A DNA stretch of 64,000 nucleotides, taken from an uncultured Bacteroidales bacterium. GTDB lineage: Bacteria > Bacteroidota > Bacteroidia > Bacteroidales > Paludibacteraceae. Where the stretch lies: positions 248,001 to 312,000 of the forward strand of contig CACXYM010000007.1 of NCBI GenBank assembly GCA_902771935.1. The letters are read 5' to 3'. Each line of letters begins with the position of its first letter. The first letter of the stretch is position 1. The notes below the pieces were generated by a model. The model saw nothing but the letters and a program-made list of their open reading frames with translations. It made no database searches and was not told the DNA's origin. The position numbers and the translations under genes are program-made. Shown here piece by piece: positions 46,637-56,200 of this stretch.

Positions 46637-47027
46637 AATTATAATGATTAAAAACAATATTATCTCGTCACGACATAAATGGCTATCGTCAAATCCTTGT
46701 CTAGACGAGGAATGTTTGGTTCCTATTGTCTGAATAAAAAACGCGGATTTCTGTTTCGCTTATCTGCTAATTGAGGTCCTAGGAAAACCCGTCATTTCAA
46801 ATAAGCAATGCAGAAACCCACGCTGTGAATATACATAAACACACGCGCACTACAACAGTACGAGTGAGCGTATAAACACCTCATGAGCATCTACCACTAC
46901 TCGTTTTTGAAAATGACAATTGAAGTTTCCTAGGTTTCAATTAGTCAAAAACAAGCGTTAGTAAACGCCATTCATTATGTCCTTCTGTTTTACGTCAGTA
47001 AGTGACGATGTGGTTAATAAACCTTTG
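46637..47027 (-). promoter_or_regulatory. Structured leader element, copy 2 (attenuator-like)
   Basis: RNA order from about 47027: hairpin GGTT/AACC, hairpin CGTCA-CTTAC-TGACG (47007-46993), ribosome site AGAAGG with ATG 46975 and a five-codon ORF, a hairpin with outer arms GTTTTTGA/TCAAAAAC, about 120 nt, then a long imperfect hairpin (arms 46823-46801 and 46763-46742) and a T-run (46741-46735). The core 46971-47007 matches copy 1 (9052-9088) at 34 of 37 positions. About 100 nt lie between the T-run and the licD ATG. Function is inferred. Confidence 0.6.
46958..46975 (-). CDS. Possible leader peptide (MNGVY)
   Basis: A five-codon ORF (ATG to TAA) placed exactly as the short ORF of leader copy 1, seven bases after AGAAGG. 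The peptide itself is not conserved. It may be a ribosome-positioning ORF rather than a functional peptide. Confidence 0.35.
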   Translation of the reverse strand: MNGVY

Positions 47028-47033
47028 CGGCTG

Positions 47034-47065
47034 CAAAGGTACTGCTATTTTTTGGAATATGCAAA
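47034..47065 (-). promoter_or_regulatory. Promoter of leader element 2 and licD
   Basis: TTTG (47065-47062), 20 bp, TACCTTTG (47041-47034) on the minus strand; same sequence class and distance to the core as in copy 1. Confidence 0.8.
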
Positions 47066-47209
47066 TAATTAGTGAAAAAAATGCAAAAATGGTCGAGGAC
47101 AGACGGGGCGGCGCTTCTTTCGTCAGTAAAAGCGACGGACGGCCTCGGGAAAGGGTTGGCCCTGATTGGGAAAGGGCTGCGAAGCGGTAATCCGCCTACA
47201 CCGCGAGCT

Positions 47210-47239
47210 AAAAACAAAAGTGCAGCGGAGAAGCTGCAC
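47210..47239 (-). terminator. Terminator after the BspA-like gene
   Basis: Stem GTGCAGC/GCTGCAC with a 6-nt loop, then TTTTGTTTTT on the minus strand, 26 bp past the stop. Confidence 0.85.
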
Positions 47240-47265
47240 ATTTGTTTACAATTGCTCTGAGAATT

Positions 47266-48345
47266 TTACTCTACTCTTGCGCCTTGGACGTTGAAGAGTT
47301 GGTTGTCGCGTTGGATGAGGAGTTGGCCGTTTTGGATGCGTTTGTGGTTTGTTGTTTGTGACTTGTTGTTTGTGGTTTGGTCGATTGCCTCATCTGGAAT
47401 CGGGTACTTATTCTTAAATGCCTTCCAACCGGTTGCGCTCTTGTACGCTTCGAATGTTCCTGTAGGTATATACACAGGTATGGTTTTCGGAACTTCGTGG
47501 AAGGTAAACTCAGTAGCGGTAGGCGGAGTAGTAGCCAGCGTAACGATTTGGGTTAGCGCTGTGCAACCGAACATAGCCAAATCGCCTAATGATTGGAGCG
47601 AAGCAGGGAATGTAATTTCCATCAGTGCGCTGCAATTTTCGAGCCCGCAAAGACCGATTGTCTCCAACTGGTCGGGCAGGATAAGTTCGGTGAGGTTAGT
47701 AGCATTAGAGAAAGCCCAATCTCCAATTTCTGTGACGCTCTGAGGAACGGTATAAGAGGTACGTGAATGAGCAGCCGGATAATACATCAAAACAGTTTTG
47801 TCCTTGTTGAACAACACAGCGTCGGCAATGGTATAATTCGGATTATCGTTGTTGCCGGCGAAATATGTTATGCCGTTACAGTGCGCAAAGGCCTCAGTAC
47901 CGATATCTGTCAGTGTAGCAGAGATATAGAAACCCGTGATTTTATAGCAATTTTTGAATACTCTATCTCCGAGCGTTGTGAGACTGTTACCAAACGAAAC
48001 AGAGCCTGTGAGTTTCGAACAACCGTTAAAAGCGTTTTTTCCAATTCTGGTGAGCGTAGAGGGGAAATTACAAGCCGTTAGATTTTGGCAACCACAAAAG
48101 GCATTATCACCGATTGCGGTAGGATTGCCCCAGAAACGAACGGAAGTTATATGGTACACATAAGGAGACCAAGGGCTTTCGTCCTGGTTCTCATAATCTG
48201 CCATGGCGCCATTGCCATCAAAATTCATAACACCTGTTTCCGTGTTGAGACTGAATGTCAAATCACCGGATGTGCCGTTGATGATTTCGGCAGAGATACT
48301 TGCGCAGCAGAGAGCTGCCACGAATAATGTAAATAGTTTTCTCAT
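47266..48345 (-). CDS. BspA-like leucine-rich repeat surface protein
   Basis: A 359-residue exported protein (signal MRKLFTLFVAALCCASISA). After a beta domain come five or more LRR_5 units (AIGDNAFCGCQNLTACNFPSTLTRIG, IGKNAFNGCSKLTG, LGDRVFKNCYKITG, IGDWAFSNATNLTEL, LGDLAMFGCTALTQI), the BspA type used for surface adhesion. The C-terminal 25 residues (NGQLLIQRDNQLFNVQGARVE) look like a short sorting tail. Between repeats and tail lies a Gln/Thr/Asn/Lys tract encoded by a heptad array. It has its own promoter and terminator. Confidence 0.88.
   Translation of the reverse strand: MRKLFTLFVAALCCASISAEIINGTSGDLTFSLNTETGVMNFDGNGAMADYENQDESPWSPYVYHITSVRFWGNPTAIGDNAFCGCQNLTACNFPSTLTRIGKNAFNGCSKLTGSVSFGNSLTTLGDRVFKNCYKITGFYISATLTDIGTEAFAHCNGITYFAGNNDNPNYTIADAVLFNKDKTVLMYYPAAHSRTSYTVPQSVTEIGDWAFSNATNLTELILPDQLETIGLCGLENCSALMEITFPASLQSLGDLAMFGCTALTQIVTLATTPPTATEFTFHEVPKTIPVYIPTGTFEAYKSATGWKAFKNKYPIPDEAIDQTTNNKSQTTNHKRIQNGQLLIQRDNQLFNVQGARVE
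47340..47381. repeat. Heptad array inside the BspA-like gene, unit GTTTGTK
   Basis: Six units: GTTTGTG, GTTTGTT, GTTTGTG, ACTTGTT, GTTTGTG, GTTTGGT. It codes for the tract DQTTNNKSQTTNHK just before the C-terminal tail. Confidence 0.85.
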
Positions 48346-48415
48346 AATAAAATCCCTAATCCGTGTCGGGCACAACTTAAAAAAAACTATAATGGTACAT
48401 TTTTATTTGCGCCTG

Positions 48416-48447
48416 CAAAGATAATACATTTTTTTGGAATGGGCAAG
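48416..48447 (-). promoter_or_regulatory. Promoter of the BspA-like gene
   Basis: CTTG (48447-48444), 20 bp, TATCTTTG (48423-48416) on the minus strand. Confidence 0.75.
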
Positions 48448-48493
48448 AAAATATGCGTATTTTATTTTATTTGACGAAAAAACACATTAAATA

Positions 48494-48525
48494 TTTGTGT
48501 ATGTGTAATTTTTGTAGTACCTTTG
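48494..48525 (+). promoter_or_regulatory. Promoter of nadK-fmt
   Basis: TTTG at 48494-48497, 20 bp, TACCTTTG at 48518-48525; nadK ATG 18 bp later. Confidence 0.82.
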
Positions 48526-48543
48526 CAGCCAAATTGGATTAGT

Positions 48544-49392
48544 ATGACTATAGCTATTTTTGGAAATGCAATGAAGGGCAATACCCTCGAGGAAGTGTCT
48601 CACCTGCTGGAATTCATGCAGTTACGCGGTGTAGATGTAGTGTTGTCCCAAGAGTTACGTCAGGAATTGAATCTACGTCAGTATAAGCCATTTACGGAAG
48701 CGGACGAGCCGATAGACTTTGCGTTATCGGTAGGTGGTGATGGTACGTTTTTGACGACTGCCGCAGAGATAGGTCGCAGGAACATCCCAATTGTGGGCAT
48801 TAACTGCGGGCGACTGGGTTTCTTGGCGGATGTGCAGACGAAAAATGTGGACATGATCATGGACCAGCTTATTAAGGGCAAGTACACGATAGAGCAACGT
48901 ACATTATTGCACGTAGAAACTTCCCGCTCCGACCTGATCATGGCTCCGTACGCCTTGAACGAGGTGGCAGTGATGAAGTACGGGTTGAGTTCAATGATAA
49001 CTATTGAGACGCGCGTGAATGACGAGTTGCTGCATAAGTACGAGGCAGACGGATTATTATTCTCTACTCCTACGGGGTCGACGGCATATAACTTAAGTAT
49101 CGGCGGGCCGTTAATGGTGCCCCAAGCGCGAGGAATCATCTTATCACCGATTGCAACACACAGCCTCAACGTACGTCCTCTGGTAGTGCCCGATGATTGG
49201 GAGATGGACCTAACCGTTCGCAGCCGAACAGGAAGTTACCTCATCAGTGTCGATGGGCGCAGCCAAGTCATGTCTCATGACATCACACTGCATATCAAAA
49301 AAGCCGACTATACGATTAAGTTGGTGCAGGTAGGTGGTAATAGTTTCTTGCAATCACTAAAGGATAAGTTATTATGGGGGCAAGCCAACTGA
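48544..49392 (+). CDS. nadK: NAD kinase
   Basis: A 282-residue enzyme that phosphorylates NAD to NADP. Seen: the GGDGTFL motif (about residue 68), INCGRLGFLADV, the NEVAVMKYG block, and TPTGSTAYNLSIGGPLMVP. ATG 48544 fits the promoter and the family N-terminus (MTIAIFGNAM). It overlaps the fmt start by 19 bp. Confidence 0.95.
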   Translation: MTIAIFGNAMKGNTLEEVSHLLEFMQLRGVDVVLSQELRQELNLRQYKPFTEADEPIDFALSVGGDGTFLTTAAEIGRRNIPIVGINCGRLGFLADVQTKNVDMIMDQLIKGKYTIEQRTLLHVETSRSDLIMAPYALNEVAVMKYGLSSMITIETRVNDELLHKYEADGLLFSTPTGSTAYNLSIGGPLMVPQARGIILSPIATHSLNVRPLVVPDDWEMDLTVRSRTGSYLISVDGRSQVMSHDITLHIKKADYTIKLVQVGGNSFLQSLKDKLLWGQAN

Positions 49393-50267
49393 GAATAGTA
49401 TATTTAGGCACTCCGGACTTTGCGGTAGCGGGTTTGGATGCATTGGTAGAGAACGGGTACAACATCGTAGCCGTAGTGACCATGCCGGATAAACCGGCAG
49501 GTCGTGGTCATCAGATGCAGTTTTCACCCGTGAAGCAATACGCCTTGTCGAAAGGTATTCCTGTGTTGCAGCCTGAGAAGTTGAAGGCTCCTGAGTTTGT
49601 GGAAGAGTTGCGCAGTTACCATGCGGACTTGCAGATTGTGACGGCATTTAGGATGCTGCCGGAAGTAGTATGGGCAATGCCTCGTTTAGGGACGTTTAAT
49701 GTGCACGGTTCGTTGCTGCCTCAATATCGCGGCGCAGCTCCTATCAACTGGGCAGTGATGAATGGCGAAAAGCAAACGGGACTCACGACTTTTATGCTCA
49801 AACAGGAGATTGATACAGGCAACATGATTCTGCAACAGGCGATAGATATAGCGGATGACGAGGACGTAGGTTCTGTACACGACCGACTAATGGAGTTGAG
49901 TAGAGAAATGGTGCTCAAGACGGTGCGACTGATAGAAGACTGCGACCGTGAAGGCAAACCCGTTCCAACAGTTCCGCAGCCGGAGTTGGCAGACTTGAAA
50001 CCTGCTCCGAAAATATTCAAAGAGGATTGCCAAATAGACTTCACCAAGAGCGCTCGGGAGATATATAATTTTGTGCGGGGACTGAGTCCCTACCCTGCTG
50101 CACGAATGGGTGAGACGAAAGTGTTCAAAGTAGCGATTAGCCACGTTGCGGAACAGAAAGGACATATTATTAAACCCTGCGCGGACGGATATATCGACAT
50201 TCTGGAACTGCAAGCGCCGGGTAAGAAACGCATGGATGCACGAGCGTTTCTTAATGGGAGACATTAA
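49374..50267 (+). CDS. fmt: Methionyl-tRNA formyltransferase
   Basis: A 297-residue enzyme formylating initiator Met-tRNA. Catalytic residues are visible in FNVHGSLLPQYRGAAPINWAV (Asn, His) and EIDTGNM (Asp); the C-terminal OB-like domain is present (AREIYNFVRGLSPYPAA), but the end (KKRMDARAFLNGRH) is about 10-25 residues shorter than usual. A repeat-rich stretch begins 4 bp after the stop, so the C-terminus may have been trimmed by repeat insertion. Confidence 0.93.
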   Translation: MGASQLRIVYLGTPDFAVAGLDALVENGYNIVAVVTMPDKPAGRGHQMQFSPVKQYALSKGIPVLQPEKLKAPEFVEELRSYHADLQIVTAFRMLPEVVWAMPRLGTFNVHGSLLPQYRGAAPINWAVMNGEKQTGLTTFMLKQEIDTGNMILQQAIDIADDEDVGSVHDRLMELSREMVLKTVRLIEDCDREGKPVPTVPQPELADLKPAPKIFKEDCQIDFTKSAREIYNFVRGLSPYPAARMGETKVFKVAISHVAEQKGHIIKPCADGYIDILELQAPGKKRMDARAFLNGRH

Positions 50268-50270
50268 GAA

Positions 50271-50339
50271 GAAGTTGGACCGCTGCGCTGTTGGAAGTTG
50301 GACCGCTGCGCTGTTGGAAGTTGGACCGCCTGCCTGCGG
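50271..50339. repeat. 23-bp tandem repeat (two copies plus a partial third)
   Basis: Identical units at 50271-50293 and 50294-50316 (core GTTGGACCGCTGCGCTG), and a partial third from 50317. A second repeated phrase (GCCTGCGGCATAGATGA) follows twice in 50330-50390. Confidence 0.85.
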
Positions 50340-50406
50340 CATAGATGATAGATGATAGATGAACTTTGCCTGCGGCATAGATGAATAGATTTGGCGGCTG
50401 GCGCCT

Positions 50407-50462
50407 TATTTTAGATTGTAGATTGTAGATTTTAGATTTAAAATTAAGAATTACGAATTACC
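50407..50462. repeat. Heptad array, eight units, running into the HD-domain gene
   Basis: Units ATTTTAG, ATTGTAG, ATTGTAG, ATTTTAG, ATTTAAA, ATTAAGA, ATTACGA, ATTACCT in perfect register. It ends where the reading frame of the HD-domain protein opens. Confidence 0.88.
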
Positions 50463-50995
50463 TTTCTCTCATAGACAAGTATTATTCCGGGCAGCCGGAG
50501 TTACGGCACGTATTAGTTACGCACTCAGAGCAAGTGCGCGACCGTTCGCTACGTATCATCGATGCACATCCTGAGTGGAATGTTGACCGCGATTTTGTAG
50601 CCGAGGCAGCCATGCTGCATGATATAGGAATCATCTATTGCCACGCCCCGAAGATTTTCTGCGTAGGGGAGCACCAATATATTGAGCATGGCTATTTAGG
50701 GGCAGAGTTGCTTCGGCGTGAGGGTTATCCGCGCCATGCTTTAGTGGCAGAGCGGCATACAGGAAGCGGCATCACGATGGACCAAGTGATTCGGGAAGAT
50801 TTGCCCATTCCTGTTAAAGACTATCTGCCCGTTTCGCTGGAAGAACGCATTATCTGCTACGCCGACAAGTTCTATTCAAAAAGCCACCTCGGTGAAGAAG
50901 TGGCTTTGTCTAAAATCCGTCATAACATCTGGAAATACGGTCACGACGCTATTTTGCGTTGGGAGCGATTAGTAGCCGAGATGGGTGAGTTCTGA
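50456..50995 (+). CDS. HD-domain phosphohydrolase without a canonical start codon
   Basis: About 179 residues of an HDIG-type hydrolase of the small Bacteroidota family. Readable from the array onward: SLIDKYYSGQPELRHVLVTHSEQVRDRSLRII, then AAMLHDIGIIYC, HGYLGAELLRREGYPRHALVAERHTG and SLEERIICYADKFYSK. The first metal-binding His should be the one in VTHSEQV. The first ATG/GTG/TTG in frame is GTG 50534, which would remove that His. Upstream there is only ATT (50456) or ATA (50471) before the stop at 50444. I list ATT as the most generous start. Either a rare ATT start is used or the gene is damaged by the heptad array. Confidence 0.72.
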   Translation, partial: NYLSLIDKYYSGQPELRHVLVTHSEQVRDRSLRIIDAHPEWNVDRDFVAEAAMLHDIGIIYCHAPKIFCVGEHQYIEHGYLGAELLRREGYPRHALVAERHTGSGITMDQVIREDLPIPVKDYLPVSLEERIICYADKFYSKSHLGEEVALSKIRHNIWKYGHDAILRWERLVAEMGEF

Positions 50996-50996
50996 T

Positions 50997-52346
50997 TTAC
51001 CGGAATTTGTGCGAGAAACCAATAGAAAGCAGTTCTTTGAACTGCATTTTTGGTTTAGTGTCCCCCTCCGCGATATAAGCAGAATCAAAGCGTGGGTGCA
51101 GCATCAAGCGAATGCTGAGAAAACGGGTGATAAGGAACTCCGTATTTATTTCCCAGTCTATTTCAACGGATCGATAATTCGTATAGAGATAAAACTCCGT
51201 ATCGATGGCTAACTCTCTGTATGGACGCCATTTCCAGTTTACTCGCAAGAGGCTTCCGAACTCACTCAACAGATGTCCTCCGGGTTTGATGCCGTATTTG
51301 GTGACATCTATATTGCGGATGCTATCGCCGTCTCCGAAGTGGGCATAAACGAGTTTATAAGTAGCGGGGGCAAAGAGGATACTGAGGTCCTTGACCGGCC
51401 GGCAGTCCAAACCGGCACTGAGGTAGAACTTCATAGGGGTCATAAACGCCGTTTTCGCTGTCGTTTGGTTCTCGTTCCAGACGTTCCAAAGGGTTGTATT
51501 GAACTCGGCAGAGGCAGTAGCGTACAGTTTATTGACTATCCGATATCCGAACTTACTATATAAGCGGAAGATATCGTCGGTGACATTATACTTACGGAGC
51601 GTATCGCGCGGCGTAGTAGTGACTCCCGCCCGCCACTCGCCGGTATTCTCCCACGAGATGGCGTTTTTATTGTAGTTGATATAGCCCTTTGCCATTGTGA
51701 GTATTGAGAACTCACTGTTTCCGCCTTTGTACCAGTTAGGCGAGATATAATTCTGCGTGAATTGTACCAATACATTCGCCTCCTTATACCAGTGACTATT
51801 TTGGTCCCTTATGGCTCTTGCGACATCCGCGAGGTCGGCATCAAGGTCGCGAAAGATAGAGCGTGCAATCTCCGGCGTATTGATATTCATACGGAGTTCC
51901 AACTCGTTAGTAAGGGAGTCGATTTCAACCAGTCTTTTGTCGGTGATTTGGCGCTTTTGAGCCACGATGTCCAAAGAATCTTTTTTTCGTCTGGCGTATT
52001 GCGAGCGCGTAATATACTCTATGGAGTCGCGCGTGAGAGTCAGTTGGTCGCGCAAAGAATCAAGTTGCAGGCGAATAAGAGAATCGCGTTTGACTAACTG
52101 AGAGAGCAGGGAGTCCTGCTGAATCGAATCACGTCTATAGATTTCCTTTCCTTGTTTAGCCAAGAGTTGGAAGAGCAAGTCTTCCACGTCGGCAGCTTTA
52201 CGCTGATTCTGCAGTTTGAAGGTGTCAGGAGCAACGCCGGCGTAGTGGTCACTCAACACAAAAATAGTATCGCCCGCAAGAACGGGCGAAGTAAGGAGTA
52301 TAGCTACCGACAGAAGCACGTTCAATATGTTGCAGCGCGAAGTCAT
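50997..52346 (-). CDS. DUF3078 family outer-membrane protein (copy 2)
   Basis: A 449-residue exported protein (signal NVLLSVAILLTSPVLAG). An N-terminal Gln/Arg/Asp-rich coiled-coil region (about 45-160) precedes the DUF3078 barrel: QNYISPNWYKGGNSEFSILTMAKGYINYNKNAISWENTGEWRAG, then strands up to LLSIGFSHKFR. Function unknown. It is the last gene of the secA-lgt unit (ATGA overlap with lgt) and stops 1 bp from the convergent HD gene. Confidence 0.85.
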   Translation of the reverse strand: MTSRCNILNVLLSVAILLTSPVLAGDTIFVLSDHYAGVAPDTFKLQNQRKAADVEDLLFQLLAKQGKEIYRRDSIQQDSLLSQLVKRDSLIRLQLDSLRDQLTLTRDSIEYITRSQYARRKKDSLDIVAQKRQITDKRLVEIDSLTNELELRMNINTPEIARSIFRDLDADLADVARAIRDQNSHWYKEANVLVQFTQNYISPNWYKGGNSEFSILTMAKGYINYNKNAISWENTGEWRAGVTTTPRDTLRKYNVTDDIFRLYSKFGYRIVNKLYATASAEFNTTLWNVWNENQTTAKTAFMTPMKFYLSAGLDCRPVKDLSILFAPATYKLVYAHFGDGDSIRNIDVTKYGIKPGGHLLSEFGSLLRVNWKWRPYRELAIDTEFYLYTNYRSVEIDWEINTEFLITRFLSIRLMLHPRFDSAYIAEGDTKPKMQFKELLSIGFSHKFR

Positions 52347-53257
52347 TTTTTCTTAGACGGAGCAGGGAGTGGGAACTGAGTAGTATCCGGCAACATTGGT
52401 CTTCTAAATGCACGAATGACAAGCCACAGCCCCGCGATAATGAACGGAATAGAAAGGACTTGTCCCATGTTGAGGAAATAATTAGCCTCAAAAGCCTCCT
52501 GGTCGTTCTTAATAAACTCCAAACAGAATCGCGTAACAAAGACTATGAGGAAGAAGGTGCCAATAAGCAAACCCTCTCGTCTGCGCGCATTCGTGAACCA
52601 ATACATGGGCCAAGTGATAGCCATCGCTACCAAACAATAGAGCATCTCGTAAATCTGCGTGGGGTGGCAAGGAACGGTTTGTCCGTCACGCACGAAGATA
52701 AATCCCCACGGCAAGTCCGTTGGTCCGCCATAAATCTCCGAGTTCATCAGGTTACCGAATCGTATCAATGTGGCGGTGATACAAACACCTATACAGAGAC
52801 GGTCTAATATCCACAACATGGATGTTTGGTATTCCGGACGTTTACTGAAATGCTTTTTATTGAGCATCCAAGCGGACAGAATAAGTCCTATTCCCCCGCC
52901 GTGTGAAGACAGTCCGCCTTCCCAAATCTTTAGGAGCAGGAACGGGTTCTCAATATACGGATTGCGGTAATTGATCGTCCACGTAAAAATCTGTATCGGG
53001 TCGGGACTCAGGTGCCACTCGTAGAACCAGCAATGTCCTACTCGCGCGCCAATAATGACACCGAGAGCCATCCATATAAAAATCTTATCCGCCCAATCTT
53101 CGGGACACTTCTCGTTGCGGTAAAGCCACACTTGCACCAAGTAGCACAAGTAGATACCTATAGCCCATAGCAACCCATACCAGCGAATTCCTCCGTTACC
53201 GAAGTGAATCAGGATAGGGTCCACATCCCATGTGACGTATAACAAGTTATTGAGCAT
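52343..53257 (-). CDS. lgt: Prolipoprotein diacylglyceryl transferase
   Basis: A 304-residue inner-membrane enzyme that adds diacylglycerol to lipobox cysteines. Several membrane helices are clear; signatures are GGLSSHGGGIGL, RFGNLMNSEIYG and HPTQIYEMLY. It follows secA after 3 bp. Its substrates in this window include the two Wza-like proteins and the lipoprotein at 7.8 kb. Confidence 0.95.
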   Translation of the reverse strand: MLNNLLYVTWDVDPILIHFGNGGIRWYGLLWAIGIYLCYLVQVWLYRNEKCPEDWADKIFIWMALGVIIGARVGHCWFYEWHLSPDPIQIFTWTINYRNPYIENPFLLLKIWEGGLSSHGGGIGLILSAWMLNKKHFSKRPEYQTSMLWILDRLCIGVCITATLIRFGNLMNSEIYGGPTDLPWGFIFVRDGQTVPCHPTQIYEMLYCLVAMAITWPMYWFTNARRREGLLIGTFFLIVFVTRFCLEFIKNDQEAFEANYFLNMGQVLSIPFIIAGLWLVIRAFRRPMLPDTTQFPLPAPSKKK

Positions 53258-53260
53258 CGC

Positions 53261-56200
53261 TTATAATCCCTTTCCGTGGCACTGTTTATACTTTTTGCCG
53301 GAGCCGCATGGACAAGGGTCATTGGGCCGTGGTTTTTTCTCTACGCGGATAGGTTCAGGTCGTTGCATCTCACGCGTATCTCTGCCGGCAGCCTGCGCCA
53401 TTCCGGACTGTTGCGCAGCACTCTGCACGGCATCTTTCTGCGTGCGGTAACGGCTATAGTCAGAGCGTTGTTGCGCAGCAGCTTGTTGCACATTCTGCGG
53501 TTGTTGTTGCGGAATCTGACCACGCAAAAGAATGGCTATTGCACGACGGTTCAAGCTATCTAACATGCGCTTGAAGATACCAAACGACTCGAGTTTATAG
53601 ATAAGCAACGGATCCTTCTGTTCGTACGAAGCGTTTTGTACCGATTGTTTCAAGTCATCCAATTGACGTAGATGCTCTTTCCATTCGTCATCTATCACAT
53701 AGAGCAGCATCCGTTTCTCAAACTCGCGGACAACCTCTTTCGACTCGGTTTCTGCCGCCTTCTTCAGGTTAACAGCAATATTATAAACTTTCTTGCCATC
53801 GGTAATCGGAATCAGGATATTCTCATACATCGAGCCTTTTTCTTCATATACTTTTTGAATAACCGGATTGGCAATGGCCATCAGTTTATCCATACGACGC
53901 TTGAACGAATCGATTGCAGCCTCGGCCAGTTGGTCGCTCAGTTTCTCTTCACGGGTAGCACGGAAAGTGTCCTCGTCAAACGGCACTTCCATAGCAAACA
54001 CTTGCATCGTTTCAAATTGCAGCATCTCATAATCCATAGCGTCTCGAGCATCTGCCACAATAGACTCTGCCGTATCGTAAATCATATTCGTGATATCCAC
54101 ACCGATACGCTCACCATTCAACGCGTGACGACGTTTAGCGTAAATCACATTACGCTGCTGGTTCATCACATCATCGTACTCAATCAAACGCTTACGGATA
54201 CCGAAGTTGTTTTCCTCCACTTTCTTCTGTGCGCGCTCAATAGAGTTGGAGATCATCCTGTGCTCAATCATCTCACCTTCTTCAAAGCCCATCCTATCCA
54301 TCACAGATGCTATACGTTCCGAACCGAACATGCGCATCAGGTCATCTTCCAACGATACATAGAATACGGAACTACCCGGATCACCTTGACGACCGGAACG
54401 TCCACGCAACTGTCTATCTACACGGCGTGACTCGTGACGCTCGGTACCGATAATTGCCAAACCGCCAGCTTCTTTCACCTCGGGAGTGAGCTTAATATCC
54501 GTACCACGACCGGCCATGTTAGTCGCAATCGTTACGACTCCTTTACGACCAGCCTCAGCAACAACTTCCGCCTCGCGTTGGTGCAACTTGGCGTTTAAGA
54601 CTTGGTGCGGGATGTGACGCAGATTCAACATGCGACTCAATAACTCAGATATCTCAACACTCGTCGTACCCACAAGCACTGGTCTACCCTCTCCTACCAA
54701 ACGAACTATCTCATCTATAACCGCATTATATTTCTCGCGTTTGGTACGGTAGATGCGGTCGTTCATATCGATTCGTGCTACGGGTTTATTTGTCGGAATA
54801 ACGACTACGTCCAACTTATAGATATTCCAGAACTCACCCGCTTCCGTCTCAGCAGTACCGGTCATACCGGACAGTTTGTTATACATGCGGAAGTAGTTCT
54901 GAAGCGTAATCGTAGCAAACGTTTGCGTAGCGCCTTCCACTTTGACGTTCTCCTTGGCTTCAACGGCTTGGTGCAAACCGTCCGACCAACGGCGACCTTC
55001 CATAATACGACCTGTCTGCTCATCGACAATCTTCACTTCATTATTGTCAATGATATAGTCCACATCTTTCTCAAACAAGGTGTACGCTTTGAGCAGCTGG
55101 TGAACGGTATGTACACGCTCGGACTTAATGGAGAAATTCGACAGGATATCGTCCTTGCGTTGCTGTTTCTCCTCTTGCGAGAGGTTCTCTTTCTCCAGCT
55201 CGGCAATCTCGGAACCAACATCAGGCAGGACAAAGAACGTCGGGTCATCTGTTGAGCCTGTCAGCGTATCTATTCCTTTATCCGTCAGCTCGATAGACTT
55301 ATTCTTTTCATCGATAACGAAATAGAGTTCGTCCGTCGCGATGTGCATATTCTTCTCGTTTTCCTGGAGGTAGAATTCTTCCGTCTTCTGAAGGCGCACT
55401 TTATTGCCCGGTTCGGACAGGAACTTAATCAAAGCCTTCGATTTAGGCATACCCTTCCACGCACGGAAAAGAGCCAATTCGCCTTCCTCGCGCACCTTGG
55501 CATCCTCGCTCGGCATCTTCGCTTTAGCCTCAGTAAGCAACTTCGTTGTCAGCGTCGTCTGCGTACGAACAAGCAACTCAACACGGTGCTTGTACTCATC
55601 GTACATCTGGTCTTCACCTTTAGGAACAGGACCACTGATAATCAACGGAGTACGAGCATCATCAATCAATACGGAGTCCACCTCATCCACGATGGCGAAG
55701 TTATGACCGCGCTGTACCAAGTCAAGCGTCGAGGTCGCCATATTATCACGCAGATAGTCGAAACCAAACTCGTTATTCGTACCAAAAGTAATATCGCATG
55801 CATAAGCCTTACGGCGCTCGTCTGAATTAGGTTTGTATTTATCAATACAATCGACTGTCAAGCCGTGGAACATATACAACGGGCCATTCCACTCCGAGTC
55901 ACGTTTTGCCAGATAATCATTGACTGTCACTACGTGCACGCCTTCATGCGTCATCGCATTGAGGAAAACGGGCAACGTTGCCACCAACGTCTTACCTTCA
56001 CCTGTCGCCATTTCAGCTATCTTACCTTGATGCAGAACCACACCGCCAAACAACTGTACGTCATAATGGATCATGTCCCATGTGATCTCATTACCTCCGG
56101 CTACCCAGTGGTTGAAATAGATCGCTTTGTCGCCATCTATCTCGACGAAGTCAAACCGCGGATCAGCGGCCAAGTCCTTATCCATCTGAGTCGCAGTAAC

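Noticed and set aside
45317..48415. Insertion sequence or integrated element
   Set aside because: No transposase, integrase, terminal inverted repeats or target duplication could be found.
53672..54430. 252-codon open frame antisense to secA
   Set aside because: secA shows complete motifs on the other strand; the antisense frame has His/Arg-rich nonsense composition and no start signals.
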